64,000 nt of DNA from Methanosarcina sp. UBA293. GTDB lineage: Archaea; Halobacteriota; Methanosarcinia; Methanosarcinales; Methanosarcinaceae. The stretch spans positions 1 to 64,000 of the forward strand of contig DALS01000060.1 in the NCBI GenBank assembly GCA_002499445.1. Reading direction: 5' to 3'. The notes under the pieces are model-generated. The model saw only the letters and a list, made by a program, of their open reading frames with translations. It had not been told where the DNA came from and did not search any database. Below, one piece after another: positions 44,987 to 55,589 of this stretch; position 1 is the first letter of the stretch; every line of letters begins with the position of its first letter. Both the position numbers and the translations under genes were made by a program.

Positions 44987-47900
44987 TTAGGCTTTGCTTT
45001 CCTGTTCCATCTCTTTATGGTACTCGTTGATGGATTTAATGGTAAGGTCCTGTCCCTTTTTCATGGTCTCGATGGCATCAGCTGCGGCAATTGCTGCCTG
45101 GATTGTAGTTATATATGGGACCTTGAAATCCACGGCTGCCCGTCTTATCCTTGAGCCGTCCCTTCGTGACTGCCTGTTTGTCGGAGTATTGATTATAAGG
45201 TCAACCTCATCCCTGCGCATCATATCTATAACATTTGGGCTTCCGTCGTGGACTTTCTTTACCACATCCATGAAGATCCCCTGCTGTGCAAGATAATTTA
45301 CAGTGCCCTGTGTGCCCATAAGTTCAAGGCCTGCTGCCTGCAGTTTCCTTGCAACCTCAACAAGTTCGGTTTTGTCTTCATTCCTTATGGAAAGGAAAAC
45401 TTTTCCAGTAAGAGGGAGCACATTATCGGCTGCAAGCTCAGCCTTATAATATGCCCTTCCAAAGTCATAGTCAATACCCATGACTTCGCCTGTACTTTTC
45501 ATTTCCGGGCCAAGGACAGGGTCTGCACCTGGCAATTTATCGAAAGGCAGAAGAACTTCTTTAATTGAAACATATTTCGGCTTTGGTTCATCCGTATAGC
45601 CCAAATTTTTTAAGCTGTGCCCTGCAATAACTTTGGCTGCAATCTTTGCAAGTGGAATTCCTGCGGCTTTTGAAACAAAAGGAATTGTCCTGCTTGATCT
45701 GGGGTTTGCTTCAAGCACAAAGACCTTTCCATCTTTTTCTGCCATCTGAAGGTTGATCAACCCTTTGACCTTGAGGGCAAGAGCTATCTTACGAGTATAA
45801 TCCCTTACCTTAGAAAGCACGTCAGGCGAGAGACTCTGGGGCGGAATCACACAGGCTGAGTCTCCTGAGTGCACCCCAGCTTCCTCAATATGTTCCATTA
45901 TTGCGCCTATAAGCACATCTTCCTGGTCGCAGACCGCGTCAACATCGATTTCATTGGCTGCTTCAAGGAAGTCGTCAATAAGGATCGGGTGCTCCGGAGA
46001 AACCCTAACCGCCTCTCTCATATAGCGTTCAAGGTCGATTTCATCGTATACTATCTCCATTGCCCGCCCGCCAAGCACATAGGAAGGGCGTACAAGTACA
46101 GGGAAACCGATCCGTTTTGCAACCTCGATTGCTTCTTTCTGGGAAGTTGAATACCCGCCTTCAGGCTGTGGTATGCCGAGCTCCTGCATAAGGAGATAAA
46201 ATTTTTCCCTGTTTTCGGCAAGATCCATGTCTTCAGGATCAGTGCCCATTATCACGGTATCAAGGTCGGTTCTGCGCTTCAATTCTTCCTTAAGGGGAAT
46301 CGCAAGGTTTACCGAGGTCTGCCCTCCAAACTGCACAAGGACTCCGTCAGGTCTCTCACGCTCGATTACATTCATCACATATTCAAGGGTCAGAGGCTCA
46401 AAAAAGAGTTTGTCCGATGTGTCGAAGTCTGTAGATACGGTTTCAGGATTATTATTAATGATATGGGTCTCAATGCCTTCTTCCCGAAGTGCAGTAACTG
46501 CATGAACAGTACAGTAATCAAATTCGATTCCCTGCCCAATCCTGATTGGGCCTGCTCCAAGAATGAGAATCTTCTTTCTGTCTGTGGGACTTGTCTCGCA
46601 GGCATCCTCGTAAGTAGAATAATAATAAGGAGTAGCTGCTTCAAACTCGGCTGCACAGGTATCTACCATTTTAAAAGTAGGCATGATTCCAGCTGAATGC
46701 CTTAGGTCGCTTATCTCCTGCCTGGTCTTGCCAGTCAATTCGGCAAGACGAGTATCTGCGAAGCCCATCCTTTTTGCTTCGCGCAGAAGTTCAGGAGTAA
46801 GATCTTCTGCCCTGATGCGTTTTTCCATGTCCACGATCCTTTTCATCTTTGAGATGAAGAAGGGATTAATACTCGAAAGTTCAGTAATTTGCTTTATCGA
46901 CATGCCTCTCTCAAGTGCGTGGAAAACCACAAAAAGACGCTCACTTGTAGGGGTCTTGAGGAGAGTTTTGATTTCAGATTCTTCCCAGTGATTTATTCCC
47001 AACTGGCTGTCAATATCCAGGGACTTGAAAGCCTTTAGCAGAGATTCTTCAATTGTCCTGCCAATTGCCATGACCTCTCCTGTACTTTTCATGGCTGTGG
47101 TCAGAGTTTTGTCTGCAGTTGTGAACTTGTCAAAAGGCCACCTGGGAATCTTTGTAATTATATAGTCCAGAGCAGGCTCAAAAGAAGCAGGGGTGCTCTT
47201 AGTAACATTGTTTATGATCTCGTCAAGTGTCATTCCGATCGCAATCTTTGCGGTTACGCGGGCAATCGGATAACCTGTAGCCTTTGATGCAAGAGCTGAT
47301 GACCTTGAAACCCTGGGATTTACCTCGACAATGCGGTAGTCACCTTCTTTTAAGGCATACTGAATATTGCACCCCCCTTCAATCTTGAGGGCACGGATAA
47401 TCTTAATTGAGGCACTCCTGAGCATCTGGTGCTCGGCATCGCTTAAGGTCTGAGAAGGAGCAACAACTGCTGATTCCCCTGTGTGCACGCCCATTGGGTC
47501 AATATTTTCCATGTTACAGATTACTATGCAGGTATCGTTTGCATCTCTCATGACCTCATACTCGACCTCTGCCCAGCCTAACACGCTTTCTTCAATGAGC
47601 ACCTGGGAAATCCGGCTGCGTCTGAGCCCCCGTTCCGTGATATCAAGTAGCTCTTCCTTTGTTCGGGCAATCCCACCTCCAGCGCCACCAAGGGTGTAAG
47701 CCGGACGGACAATAAGAGGTAGACCAAGCTCCTCAACAACTTCTTCGGCTTCTTTTAAAGAATGGACTGCCCGGCTTAAGGGTACCTTTTCTCCAATACT
47801 GAGCATGGTCTCTTTAAAGAGTTCCCTGTCTTCCGTGTTTTTAATGGCTTCAACAGGAGTCCCAAGAATTTGAACGCCATATTTTTCAAAAATACCCATT

Positions 47901-48211
47901 TCTGCAAGTTCACTGGTTATGTTAAGGCTAGTCTGCCCTCCAATGCCTGCAATAATTCCATCTGGGCGTTCTTTTTCAATAATTTTTTCTATTATTCTGG
48001 CATCAAGGGGCTCAATATAGACCGAATCAGCCATTTCAGGGTCAGTCATTATGGTTGCAGGATTTGAGTTTACAAGTACAACTTTTACCCCTTCTTCTTT
48101 TAGGGACCTGCAGGCCTGACTGCCTGAGAAGTCAAATTCTGCAGCCTGCCCAATTGTGATTGGGCCTGAACCTATAAGCAAAACCTTCTTTATGTCCTCA
48201 CGTTTAGGCAT
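44987..48211 (-). CDS. carB: Carbamoyl-phosphate synthase, large subunit
   Basis: Makes carbamoyl phosphate from ammonia (delivered by CarA), bicarbonate and two ATP, for arginine and pyrimidines. It consists of two homologous halves, each with a pre-ATP-grasp start (VLLIGSGPITIGQAAEFDFS and ILILGAGPIRIGQGIEFDYC) and an ATP-grasp domain (PAYTLGGAGGGIA and PSYVLGGRAMEIVYDE). The C-terminal MGS-like allosteric domain includes INTPTNRQSRRDG. The 1074-residue length is full. Its start overlaps the last base of the carA stop, so the pair is coupled. Confidence 0.98.
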   Translation of the reverse strand: MPKREDIKKVLLIGSGPITIGQAAEFDFSGSQACRSLKEEGVKVVLVNSNPATIMTDPEMADSVYIEPLDARIIEKIIEKERPDGIIAGIGGQTSLNITSELAEMGIFEKYGVQILGTPVEAIKNTEDRELFKETMLSIGEKVPLSRAVHSLKEAEEVVEELGLPLIVRPAYTLGGAGGGIARTKEELLDITERGLRRSRISQVLIEESVLGWAEVEYEVMRDANDTCIVICNMENIDPMGVHTGESAVVAPSQTLSDAEHQMLRSASIKIIRALKIEGGCNIQYALKEGDYRIVEVNPRVSRSSALASKATGYPIARVTAKIAIGMTLDEIINNVTKSTPASFEPALDYIITKIPRWPFDKFTTADKTLTTAMKSTGEVMAIGRTIEESLLKAFKSLDIDSQLGINHWEESEIKTLLKTPTSERLFVVFHALERGMSIKQITELSSINPFFISKMKRIVDMEKRIRAEDLTPELLREAKRMGFADTRLAELTGKTRQEISDLRHSAGIMPTFKMVDTCAAEFEAATPYYYSTYEDACETSPTDRKKILILGAGPIRIGQGIEFDYCTVHAVTALREEGIETHIINNNPETVSTDFDTSDKLFFEPLTLEYVMNVIERERPDGVLVQFGGQTSVNLAIPLKEELKRRTDLDTVIMGTDPEDMDLAENREKFYLLMQELGIPQPEGGYSTSQKEAIEVAKRIGFPVLVRPSYVLGGRAMEIVYDEIDLERYMREAVRVSPEHPILIDDFLEAANEIDVDAVCDQEDVLIGAIMEHIEEAGVHSGDSACVIPPQSLSPDVLSKVRDYTRKIALALKVKGLINLQMAEKDGKVFVLEANPRSSRTIPFVSKAAGIPLAKIAAKVIAGHSLKNLGYTDEPKPKYVSIKEVLLPFDKLPGADPVLGPEMKSTGEVMGIDYDFGRAYYKAELAADNVLPLTGKVFLSIRNEDKTELVEVARKLQAAGLELMGTQGTVNYLAQQGIFMDVVKKVHDGSPNVIDMMRRDEVDLIINTPTNRQSRRDGSRIRRAAVDFKVPYITTIQAAIAAADAIETMKKGQDLTIKSINEYHKEMEQESKA

Positions 48212-49317
48212 TAAATTTCACCTCCGAGGACCTTTACAACCTTGCCAAAAAACGTTTCCTCGGTATCCATTGGTCCTGCCTGGGCCTCAGGATGAAACTG
48301 CACTCCAAAAATATCTAGGTCTTTATGAGAGACTCCTTCTACAGTCTTGTCGTTTGCATTCAGATATTTCACATAGAGCCCTGTGCCCTCAAGTGAATCC
48401 GCATCAACGGCATATCCGTGGTTCTGAGAGGTTATGAAAGTCTTGTTTTCAACCAGATCCTTTACTGGCTGGTTTCCTCCCCTGTGCCCGAATTTTAATT
48501 TGTAAGTCCTTGCTCCCATAGCAAGGGAGATAATCTGGTGTCCGAAACAGATTCCGCAAACCGGAATCTTGCCTGCAAAAGCCTTTACGGCATTTATTGC
48601 ATCCTTTGCGTTTTCCGGGTTTCCTGGCCCATTTGAGATAAAAAGGAGATCAGGCTCATAACTTGCAATTTCCGAGGGTTTTGTAGTTGCAGGAACCAGC
48701 GTAAGATCAATTCCCCGCCTGTGTAGGTTGTTTATGATATTGTGCCTTATCCCAAGATCTACTACAACCGCATGCTTACGTTTGTTGACGCCTTTCCAGG
48801 CTCCCTCTGCTCCAGGTATGAATTGTGGTTTTTTGCAGGTTACAAGGGAGGTAAGTTCTGCATCCGTAATCAGTGGGAAATTCCTTGCTTTATTGACAGC
48901 CTCTTCCCCATCGTCACTACCTGTGATAAGGGCTGCCCGCATGGTTCCACGCTCCCTCGCTCTTATAGTGAGCATCCTAGTATCTACGCCTTCAATTCCT
49001 GGTTTCCCTTCATCCTCCATAAATTTGTGGATAGAACGGGATGATTTGTAATGATATGGATTTTTGCAGGCTTCTCTGACAACAAGCCCTTCTGCATGGA
49101 TATTATCGGACTGGGCGTGCTCCCCGCTGACCCCATAGTTTCCGATTAGGGGATAAGTAAACATTAAGATCTGACTTCTGTAAGAAGGATCGGTTAGAGC
49201 CTCCTCATATCCCGTAAATTGAGTGGTAAAAACAAGTTCGCCGCAAGCTGTGCCTTCAGCACCAAAACCGGTGCCTTTAATAACTGTTCCATCTTCTAAG
49301 CCTAGTACTGCTTTCAT
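48211..49317 (-). CDS. carA: Carbamoyl-phosphate synthase, small subunit
   Basis: Glutamine amidotransferase subunit feeding ammonia to CarB. Class I amidotransferase motifs: nucleophile in GICFGHQII, and the His-Glu pair in VQFHPEAQAG. The N-terminal domain GTGFGAEGTACGELVFTTQF is typical. The start is placed at the ATG beginning KAVLGLEDGT, where archaeal CarA proteins begin; in-frame ATGs at 49320 and 49350 would add 1 or 11 residues. First gene of carAB. Confidence 0.95.
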   Translation of the reverse strand: MKAVLGLEDGTVIKGTGFGAEGTACGELVFTTQFTGYEEALTDPSYRSQILMFTYPLIGNYGVSGEHAQSDNIHAEGLVVREACKNPYHYKSSRSIHKFMEDEGKPGIEGVDTRMLTIRARERGTMRAALITGSDDGEEAVNKARNFPLITDAELTSLVTCKKPQFIPGAEGAWKGVNKRKHAVVVDLGIRHNIINNLHRRGIDLTLVPATTKPSEIASYEPDLLFISNGPGNPENAKDAINAVKAFAGKIPVCGICFGHQIISLAMGARTYKLKFGHRGGNQPVKDLVENKTFITSQNHGYAVDADSLEGTGLYVKYLNANDKTVEGVSHKDLDIFGVQFHPEAQAGPMDTEETFFGKVVKVLGGEI

Positions 49318-50068
49318 CATCTGAACCTGCGAGTAAATGTCATAAGACATGTATAAGTGTTACGATGCCTTTCCCGAATTCCAAAGTTGTTGTATTTTCT
49401 TCAGTCTTTAAATATATAAATCTATCAATTATATAATTTCTTTTGAAAATCCAGTCTTCTGATTATTAAAAAGAAATTATCTATGAGCTCAAGGGATTCA
49501 AGATATTCAACTATATTTTCTGACATAGTAAAAATATATTTAATCATAATTAAAATGTTTTTAACTAACATAAAATTATATTTAACATATTAATAAAAAG
49601 ATAAATAAAAAAAATAAAGAGTTAAAAAATTTAACTCACTTACTGATTAAGAATTTTTCAATATAGCTGCATCATAATTTAAAACATTGTAGCTAAAATA
49701 TGGTCAGATTTTTTAAAACATTGTAGCTAAAATATGGTCAGATTTCATACTTTTAGATCCCGAAATTATATATTATTCATGTCAATTTTTGAATCAAAAT
49801 TTATTTAAATATATTAAGTTTCCGCAAAAAAATTATATATGATCGGGCAAACTATATCAGCCAGGAAAAAAGTTGTTTAAGCTACAAAAAATAAATAGAT
49901 TTCTAAGATATATATTCGGCTCTCTGAATTAATAATAAAGAAGGCAAATCAGCTTGAATATATCTGGTTTTTATTAATTGAATTTTTGTGGCAGTTTTTA
50001 ACAGCATATTACCTTTCATAAAACCGTGTTAGTTTTTCAGATAACTTCGGTCAAACCGGGCTATTATT
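49318..50068. other. AT-rich divergent promoter region with 34-bp duplication
   Basis: About 700 bp between carA and otaA, without a gene. It contains two copies of a 34-bp unit (AAAACATTGTAGCTAAAATA, then TGGTCAGAT) at 49681-49713 and 49715-49747. It must hold the promoters for both operons; the duplicated unit could be a regulatory site for osmotic control of ota, which is inference. Confidence 0.6.
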
Positions 50069-51583
50069 ATGGACAAAAATATAAAACTTGAAGTGAGGAA
50101 CGTTACCAAAGTTTTTGGAAAAAATCCTCATAAAGTAATTTCCCTTCTAAATGAAGGATTATCCAAAAGTGAAATTTTTGAGAAAACAAAACAAACTGTT
50201 GGGCTTAATAACGTCAATTTCGAAGTCTACGACGGAGAGATTTTCGTTATAATGGGACTTTCGGGTTCAGGGAAGTCCACTCTTTTACGTTGCTTAAACC
50301 GCCTCATCGAGCCAACTGCAGGGGAAATTCTAATAGACGGGCAAAATATTACGCAGATGAGTGCCGAAGAATTGAGAAATACACGCAGGACCAAACTCGG
50401 AATGGTGTTCCAAAACTTTGCCCTGCTCCCTCATAGAACCGTACTTGATAATGTGGCATATGGGCTTGAAATTCAGGGAATTCCTAAAGAAGACCGCTAT
50501 TTTAAGGCTCTAGCAGCCATAGAAACTGTGGGGCTCAAGGGCTATGAAAACAGCAAAATAACCCAACTGAGCGGAGGCATGAAGCAGAGGGTAGGACTTG
50601 CAAGGGCGATTGCCAATGACCCTGACATCCTGCTTATGGACGAGGCTTTCAGTGCCCTAGATCCCCTTATCAGGACCGATATGCAGAATGAACTGCTTGC
50701 TCTTGAAGATAGAATGCAAAAGACGATTATTTTTGTTTCTCATGACCTGGACGAAGCCCTGAAACTTGGGGACCGTATTGCCCTTATGAAAGATGGGAAA
50801 GTAGTCCAGATAGGGACCCCTGATGAGATCCTGACCGAGCCTGCAAATTCCTATGTCTCAAGGTTCGTTGCAGGGGTTGACAGGTCTAAAATCCTTACTG
50901 CTGAATCAGTTATGAGACGGCCTGAACCATTTGTGTCCGTCAGTTCTGGGATCAGGGTAGCGATTAAGTTGATGAAGGCTCATGGAATCTCCTCGATTTA
51001 CGTTGTTGAAGGAAAGAACAGGCGCCTTAGAGGTATACTTATGATAAGTGATGCGCTTAAAGCTCTTAAAGCCGGAAAAAGCCTTGAAGATGCCATGATC
51101 CAGGAACCTCCTCAGGTAGCTCCGGATCTGCCTCTTAGTGACGTAATCCCGTTAATTGCGGAAAGCCAGTATCCTCTTGCTGTGGTCAATGATTCCGGAA
51201 AACTGCTTGGAATTATGGTCAGGGGCACAGTACTTGGAGCCCTTGCAATGTCCGGACAAAATGGACACGCCACAGCTTTCGAAGAAAAAGATCCAGAAGA
51301 AAAAACCTCTGAAGAAAAGAGTTTAGAAGAAAAAAAATTTGCAGGAGAAAAGTTTGAAGAGAACCCTCCTGAGAAAACGGATCCAATCAGCAAAAGTAAA
51401 GGAGAAGCCGAAGGGAAAGCCGGGAATGAGGCTAGATTTCCACCAGAAAGCTCAGGCATTCCAGACATCTCAGGCGGTATAAATAATGATGGAATTGACA
51501 CTGGGTCTGCGTCTACCGAAGCAGCTGCCAAAGCGCCTTTAATATCTGACACCGGACCTGGCTCAGAGGTGAAAATATGCTAA
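50069..51583 (+). CDS. otaA: Glycine betaine ABC transporter, ATPase subunit
   Basis: ATPase of an osmoprotectant importer like Ota of Methanosarcina mazei and bacterial ProV/OpuA. Walker A is GLSGSGKST at 63-71, the signature LSGGMKQRVG, and Walker B DILLMDEAFSALDP. Two CBS domains follow (about 285-400), which in OpuA sense ionic strength. After residue 400 comes a 100-residue Glu/Lys/Ser/Pro tail (EEKDPEEKTSEEKSLEEKK), not part of the normal family. It overlaps otaB by seven bases. The gene name follows the M. mazei system by gene order. Confidence 0.95.
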   Translation: MDKNIKLEVRNVTKVFGKNPHKVISLLNEGLSKSEIFEKTKQTVGLNNVNFEVYDGEIFVIMGLSGSGKSTLLRCLNRLIEPTAGEILIDGQNITQMSAEELRNTRRTKLGMVFQNFALLPHRTVLDNVAYGLEIQGIPKEDRYFKALAAIETVGLKGYENSKITQLSGGMKQRVGLARAIANDPDILLMDEAFSALDPLIRTDMQNELLALEDRMQKTIIFVSHDLDEALKLGDRIALMKDGKVVQIGTPDEILTEPANSYVSRFVAGVDRSKILTAESVMRRPEPFVSVSSGIRVAIKLMKAHGISSIYVVEGKNRRLRGILMISDALKALKAGKSLEDAMIQEPPQVAPDLPLSDVIPLIAESQYPLAVVNDSGKLLGIMVRGTVLGALAMSGQNGHATAFEEKDPEEKTSEEKSLEEKKFAGEKFEENPPEKTDPISKSKGEAEGKAGNEARFPPESSGIPDISGGINNDGIDTGSASTEAAAKAPLISDTGPGSEVKIC

Positions 51584-52407
51584 CCCTACGGCTCCCTGTC
51601 GGAGATGCGGTTGAATTTGCGGTGGGCTGGATTGAAGGCAACTTTGGTCCGTTTCTTGACCTCACAAGCAAGCAGCTTGATTTTCTGGTCTCGAGTTTAA
51701 AAGATGCACTTCTTTTCCTACCCCCGGAACTCTTTATCCTTGGAATTTTCCTGCTCTCATACTTTGTAGGAAAACGAAACATCAAACTTGCATCAGGGAC
51801 TGCGTTTGGTTTTTTCCTTATCGACAATATGGGGCTCTGGGAGCTCTCGATAGAGACGCTTGCCCTTGTGCTTTCATCTACTCTGCTTGCACTTATTATA
51901 GGAATTCCACTGGGGATTCTTTCTGCAAAAAATACAGTGCTTTTCCATGTAGTAAAGCCTTCACTTGACTTCATGCAAACCATGCCGTCTTTTGTATACC
52001 TGATCCCTGCCCTCATCTTCTTTGGGCTTGGAAATGTTCCTGGCATAATTGCAACTGTTGTTTTTGCAATGCCTCCTGTAATAAGGCTCACAAGTCTCGG
52101 AATAAGGCAGGTCCCAAAAGAGCTTACCGAGGTTGCAGACGCCTTTGGCTCCACGGGCTGGCAGAAGCTTTCCAAGGTTGAGCTGCCTGTTGCGCTCCCA
52201 ACTATAATGGCCGGAGTCAACCAGTGCATTATGCTCTCTCTTTCGATGGTTGTAATAGCTGCTATGATCGGAGCCAGAGGGCTTGGATACCAGGTCCTTT
52301 TTGGGATTCAGCGTGTAGATATTGGCATGGGCTTTGAAGCAGGGCTTGCTATTGTCATAATCGCGGTTTTTCTGGATAGAATTACCCAGAACCTCAGCCC
52401 CAAATAA
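51577..52407 (+). CDS. otaB: Glycine betaine ABC transporter, permease
   Basis: Membrane subunit of the same importer. It has six or so hydrophobic segments and the binding-protein-dependent permease signature (ELTEVADAFGSTGWQKLSKV, then ELPVALPTIMAGVNQ). The 276-residue length is normal for ProW/OtaB. The start lies inside the otaA end. A gap of 220 bp with a hairpin separates it from otaC. Confidence 0.95.
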   Translation: MLTLRLPVGDAVEFAVGWIEGNFGPFLDLTSKQLDFLVSSLKDALLFLPPELFILGIFLLSYFVGKRNIKLASGTAFGFFLIDNMGLWELSIETLALVLSSTLLALIIGIPLGILSAKNTVLFHVVKPSLDFMQTMPSFVYLIPALIFFGLGNVPGIIATVVFAMPPVIRLTSLGIRQVPKELTEVADAFGSTGWQKLSKVELPVALPTIMAGVNQCIMLSLSMVVIAAMIGARGLGYQVLFGIQRVDIGMGFEAGLAIVIIAVFLDRITQNLSPK

Positions 52408-52523
52408 GCCTAAATAAAGCCAAATAAAGCCCAAATAAAAACGCTCTTTTCTTGTTTCTTCTTTAAAAAGGCGTTCTGGATAAGGCTCTTAGTTTGGCAT
52501 AGGGCTTTTTACTTTTACAGGGT

Positions 52524-52550
52524 CGCCTTCTATACTCTTGGAAGAAGGCG
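52524..52550 (+). promoter_or_regulatory. Hairpin in the otaB-otaC gap
   Basis: CGCCTTCT and AGAAGGCG form a perfect 8-bp stem with an 11-base loop. In this position it may separate expression of the binding protein from the ATPase/permease or protect the mRNA end. Confidence 0.5.
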
Positions 52551-52630
52551 CATCACTCATTCAAACCCCTGAAAACTCAAATGAAAGACTAAAGAAATTG
52601 AATAAGACTTAAAAGTGGTTGTAGATATTT

Positions 52631-53572
52631 TTGACCAATACGAAACTTAATTCGAGCATAAAAAAGTTTGGATTGATTCTGGCAATTGGCCTGCTAATAG
52701 GGCTTACCCTTTTTGCATCAGGCTGTGCAGAAAAAGGAAATGAAGCCGTAGATGGAGTAGAAGTTACTTCCTCTATGACAGGAGCATCAGAATTCAGCGA
52801 ACCTGTGAAAATAGGATATGTCTTATGGGACGGGGAGATTGCAAGTACCAACGTGATGCAGCAGGTGCTCAAACAGGCAGGATATAAAAATGTAGAAATA
52901 GTTGCGGTTGATGCAGGTCCGCTTTACCAAGGAGTTGCTAGTGGGCAGTTCGATTTCACAACCTCGGCCTGGCTTCCCTATACTCACCAGAGTTACTGGG
53001 AAACTTATGGTGACAGGGTTGACTCAGTCCAGACAAACCTGGAAGACTGCAAAATCGGGCTTGTTGTGCCAGCTTATGTAACCATAGATTCAATTGAGGA
53101 ACTTAATTCCGAAAAGGAAAAATTTAACGGCAGGATAGTAGGAATCGATCCTGGGGCAGGCATCATGCAAGCCTCAGAGACTGCAATTTCCGAGTATGAT
53201 CTGGAAATGGAGCTTGTCTCTGGCAGCAGCGCAGCAATGACCGCCTCCCTGAAAAAAGCTGTCGACTCCGAAGAATGGGAAGCTGTGACTCTCTGGTCCC
53301 CTCACTGGGCATTCAACCGCTGGGACCTAAAGTACCTTGACGACCCGAAGGGCGTATACGGTGATGCCGACCACGTTGAAACTCTTGCAAGGCTTGGCCT
53401 TAAAGAAGAAAAGCCAAATCTCTACGACATCCTGACTCGTTTCCAGTGGACCCATGATGATATCCAGGCTGTCATGATGAGCATTGAAAATGGGATGAAG
53501 CCTGAAGAAGCCGCAGCAAAATGGGTTGAAAATAACCCGGAAAAAGTTGAAGAATGGATAGGAGAAGATTAA
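52631..53572 (+). CDS. otaC: Glycine betaine-binding lipoprotein
   Basis: Substrate-binding component on the outer face of the membrane. The signal peptide ends in a lipobox (LTLFASGC near residue 32). The OpuAC domain includes VKIGYVLWDGEIASTNVMQQ, DFTTSAWLPYTHQSYWETYG and VTLWSPHWAFNRWDLKYLDD, where the Trp residues form the aromatic cage for the trimethylammonium group. TTG 52631 is the start; the ribosome site is weak. A hairpin lies downstream at 53816. Confidence 0.94.
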   Translation: MTNTKLNSSIKKFGLILAIGLLIGLTLFASGCAEKGNEAVDGVEVTSSMTGASEFSEPVKIGYVLWDGEIASTNVMQQVLKQAGYKNVEIVAVDAGPLYQGVASGQFDFTTSAWLPYTHQSYWETYGDRVDSVQTNLEDCKIGLVVPAYVTIDSIEELNSEKEKFNGRIVGIDPGAGIMQASETAISEYDLEMELVSGSSAAMTASLKKAVDSEEWEAVTLWSPHWAFNRWDLKYLDDPKGVYGDADHVETLARLGLKEEKPNLYDILTRFQWTHDDIQAVMMSIENGMKPEEAAAKWVENNPEKVEEWIGED

Positions 53573-53953
<381 letters not shown>

Positions 53954-54736
53954 ATGTTAAGCCTTGAAGAACTGGGGAAAAAGCTTATAAAAGCAGGCAG
54001 GTTAAAATTACGTCCCTTATGTGTTTATGGTACGGATGAAATCCCTGAAGGAGCGATTCCTTCATACGAGGTTGACCGCTGTATAGCAAAGGCAATTTAT
54101 ATTTCCGCTTTCTTTGAAGAGACGCCTCCACTCTATGTTGAGGCAGGCCATGAACAGTGCTGCATCGGCGGATTGGTATGGATGGGACTTGCAGAACCAC
54201 ATCCAAAACTGAAGTACTTCGTAACTGTTGGCACGCCAGATTTCCGCGGTGGAGCTGCTGAGTATTTAAAGGCGACTCCTGAACTGTTTGATGAGCAGAG
54301 AGAACGAGCAGGAAAAATTATCCCACTTGGGAAATACACTGTTATTGCTCCGTGTACTCACGACCTTGCACCTGAAATTATTAAGTCCTTTATCCTGTTC
54401 GCGGGCAGTGAGCAGATAAGGAATCTCTGCGGGCTAGCGCAGTTCAGTAGCTCTGATCCGTTTTTTAAGACAATAATACCCGGAGGACCTACCTGCACTA
54501 CGATGATTGCTTTTCCGGCAAGAATGGCTGAAAATACACCGAGAGACTCAGCTTATGTAGGACCCGTCGATCCTACAGGAAATCCCTGGCTGCCTCCCGA
54601 ATTGATGATAATGGGCATTCCTTCGAGGTTAGCGCAGCAGATGGTAGCTGACATGGAAGAAGCATTTATTTGCAAGCGGAGTAAAATCGCATATCCTGAG
54701 AACCGTATAGTTATAAAACCATATAAAAAGACATAA
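53954..54736 (+). CDS. DUF169 family protein
   Basis: A 260-residue protein of the DUF169 family, common in methanogens and anaerobes, with unknown biochemical role. Recognisable parts are LKLRPLCVYGTDEIPEGAI near the start, the Cys-containing YVEAGHEQCCIGGLVWMGL, and IIPGGPTCTTMIAFPARM in the C-terminal half. CysCys and a later Cys may bind metal or a cofactor. ATG 53954 follows ACAGGTGG. Expression could vary with the TTAG array immediately upstream. Confidence 0.85.
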   Translation: MLSLEELGKKLIKAGRLKLRPLCVYGTDEIPEGAIPSYEVDRCIAKAIYISAFFEETPPLYVEAGHEQCCIGGLVWMGLAEPHPKLKYFVTVGTPDFRGGAAEYLKATPELFDEQRERAGKIIPLGKYTVIAPCTHDLAPEIIKSFILFAGSEQIRNLCGLAQFSSSDPFFKTIIPGGPTCTTMIAFPARMAENTPRDSAYVGPVDPTGNPWLPPELMIMGIPSRLAQQMVADMEEAFICKRSKIAYPENRIVIKPYKKT

Positions 54737-54821
54737 ATTTATGAGAGAAGTACTTAGTTTCAAATTAATTTTATAAAATACAAAACCCATATAAAAAGCA
54801 TAAATCATTGTACAATTTTAT

Positions 54822-54880
54822 TTATACTTATACTTATATTTATATTTATATTTATATTTATATCTGTACTTATTTTTAAA
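54822..54880. repeat. (TTATAT)n-like simple repeat
   Basis: Six-base units TTATAC/TTATAT/TTATAT run between convergent genes. Confidence 0.85.
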
Positions 54881-54947
54881 GCATAATGATGCATCCTGAT
54901 TGAGAAGTAAATTAAGCAAAATCAAAAATAAGTAAAAGCTTTTTAGT

Positions 54948-55589
54948 TCACATCTCTCCTGCTCTAAGTTCTGCAATATATGGATCATAAACTTCAGTTG
55001 AGCCGCCTGAACAGCGTGTAATATAATAATCTGCCACGATACAAGCTTGCTGCTCACGATTATATTCACAGAAATGTTTTTTCTCGCCAAATCTGTATGC
55101 GTACCCTGCACTTGCCTGTGCATGAAATGCTTCAACTAAGTATTGCGAACCTGCATGTTCCATCTGTGCGACATGGGTTAATTCATGTATAAGCCATTTC
55201 ATATCGGAGCTGCCGGATGCCGTTTTAAGCCTTCTATTGAAGTTGATTGTATGGAAGGTTGCAACTCCCATACCTAAGCATTTGTTGAGTCTTGCGCCTA
55301 ACCAGGCAATGAATGAGGTTTCGTCGATACGTACCTTCCGGTAATTGATTCTGTTTCCAAATACACTTCGAGCTTCCTGTTCTTCTATTGCGGTAAGGCT
55401 CCTGGTATTAAGCTTAATAATTTGCCAAAAGCGATCCATGAACTCAGGGAAGGCACACGCGTCAAGAGTTTTTGCGATAACTCGACCAATCCATATAGCA
55501 AAAGACAGCAGCCCATGTCGCACCAATTTATATAAACACTCATCTAGCTGCCTAGTCAGTAAATTGACGTCTCTCAAACAATCACTCAT
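54948..55589 (-). CDS. Putative metallopeptidase-fold protein (HExxH, DUF4157-like)
   Basis: A 213-residue protein with a zinc-peptidase type motif, MKWLIHELTHVAQMEHAG (His-Glu-x-x-His near residue 137), and a later YNREQQACIVADYY that could give the third ligand (Glu). The arrangement is that of DUF4157/eCIS-core-like domains found in toxins and contractile injection cargo. No signal peptide is present. The family link is from motif pattern only. It stands alone between a simple repeat and a long AT-rich gap. Confidence 0.7.
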   Translation of the reverse strand: MSDCLRDVNLLTRQLDECLYKLVRHGLLSFAIWIGRVIAKTLDACAFPEFMDRFWQIIKLNTRSLTAIEEQEARSVFGNRINYRKVRIDETSFIAWLGARLNKCLGMGVATFHTINFNRRLKTASGSSDMKWLIHELTHVAQMEHAGSQYLVEAFHAQASAGYAYRFGEKKHFCEYNREQQACIVADYYITRCSGGSTEVYDPYIAELRAGEM

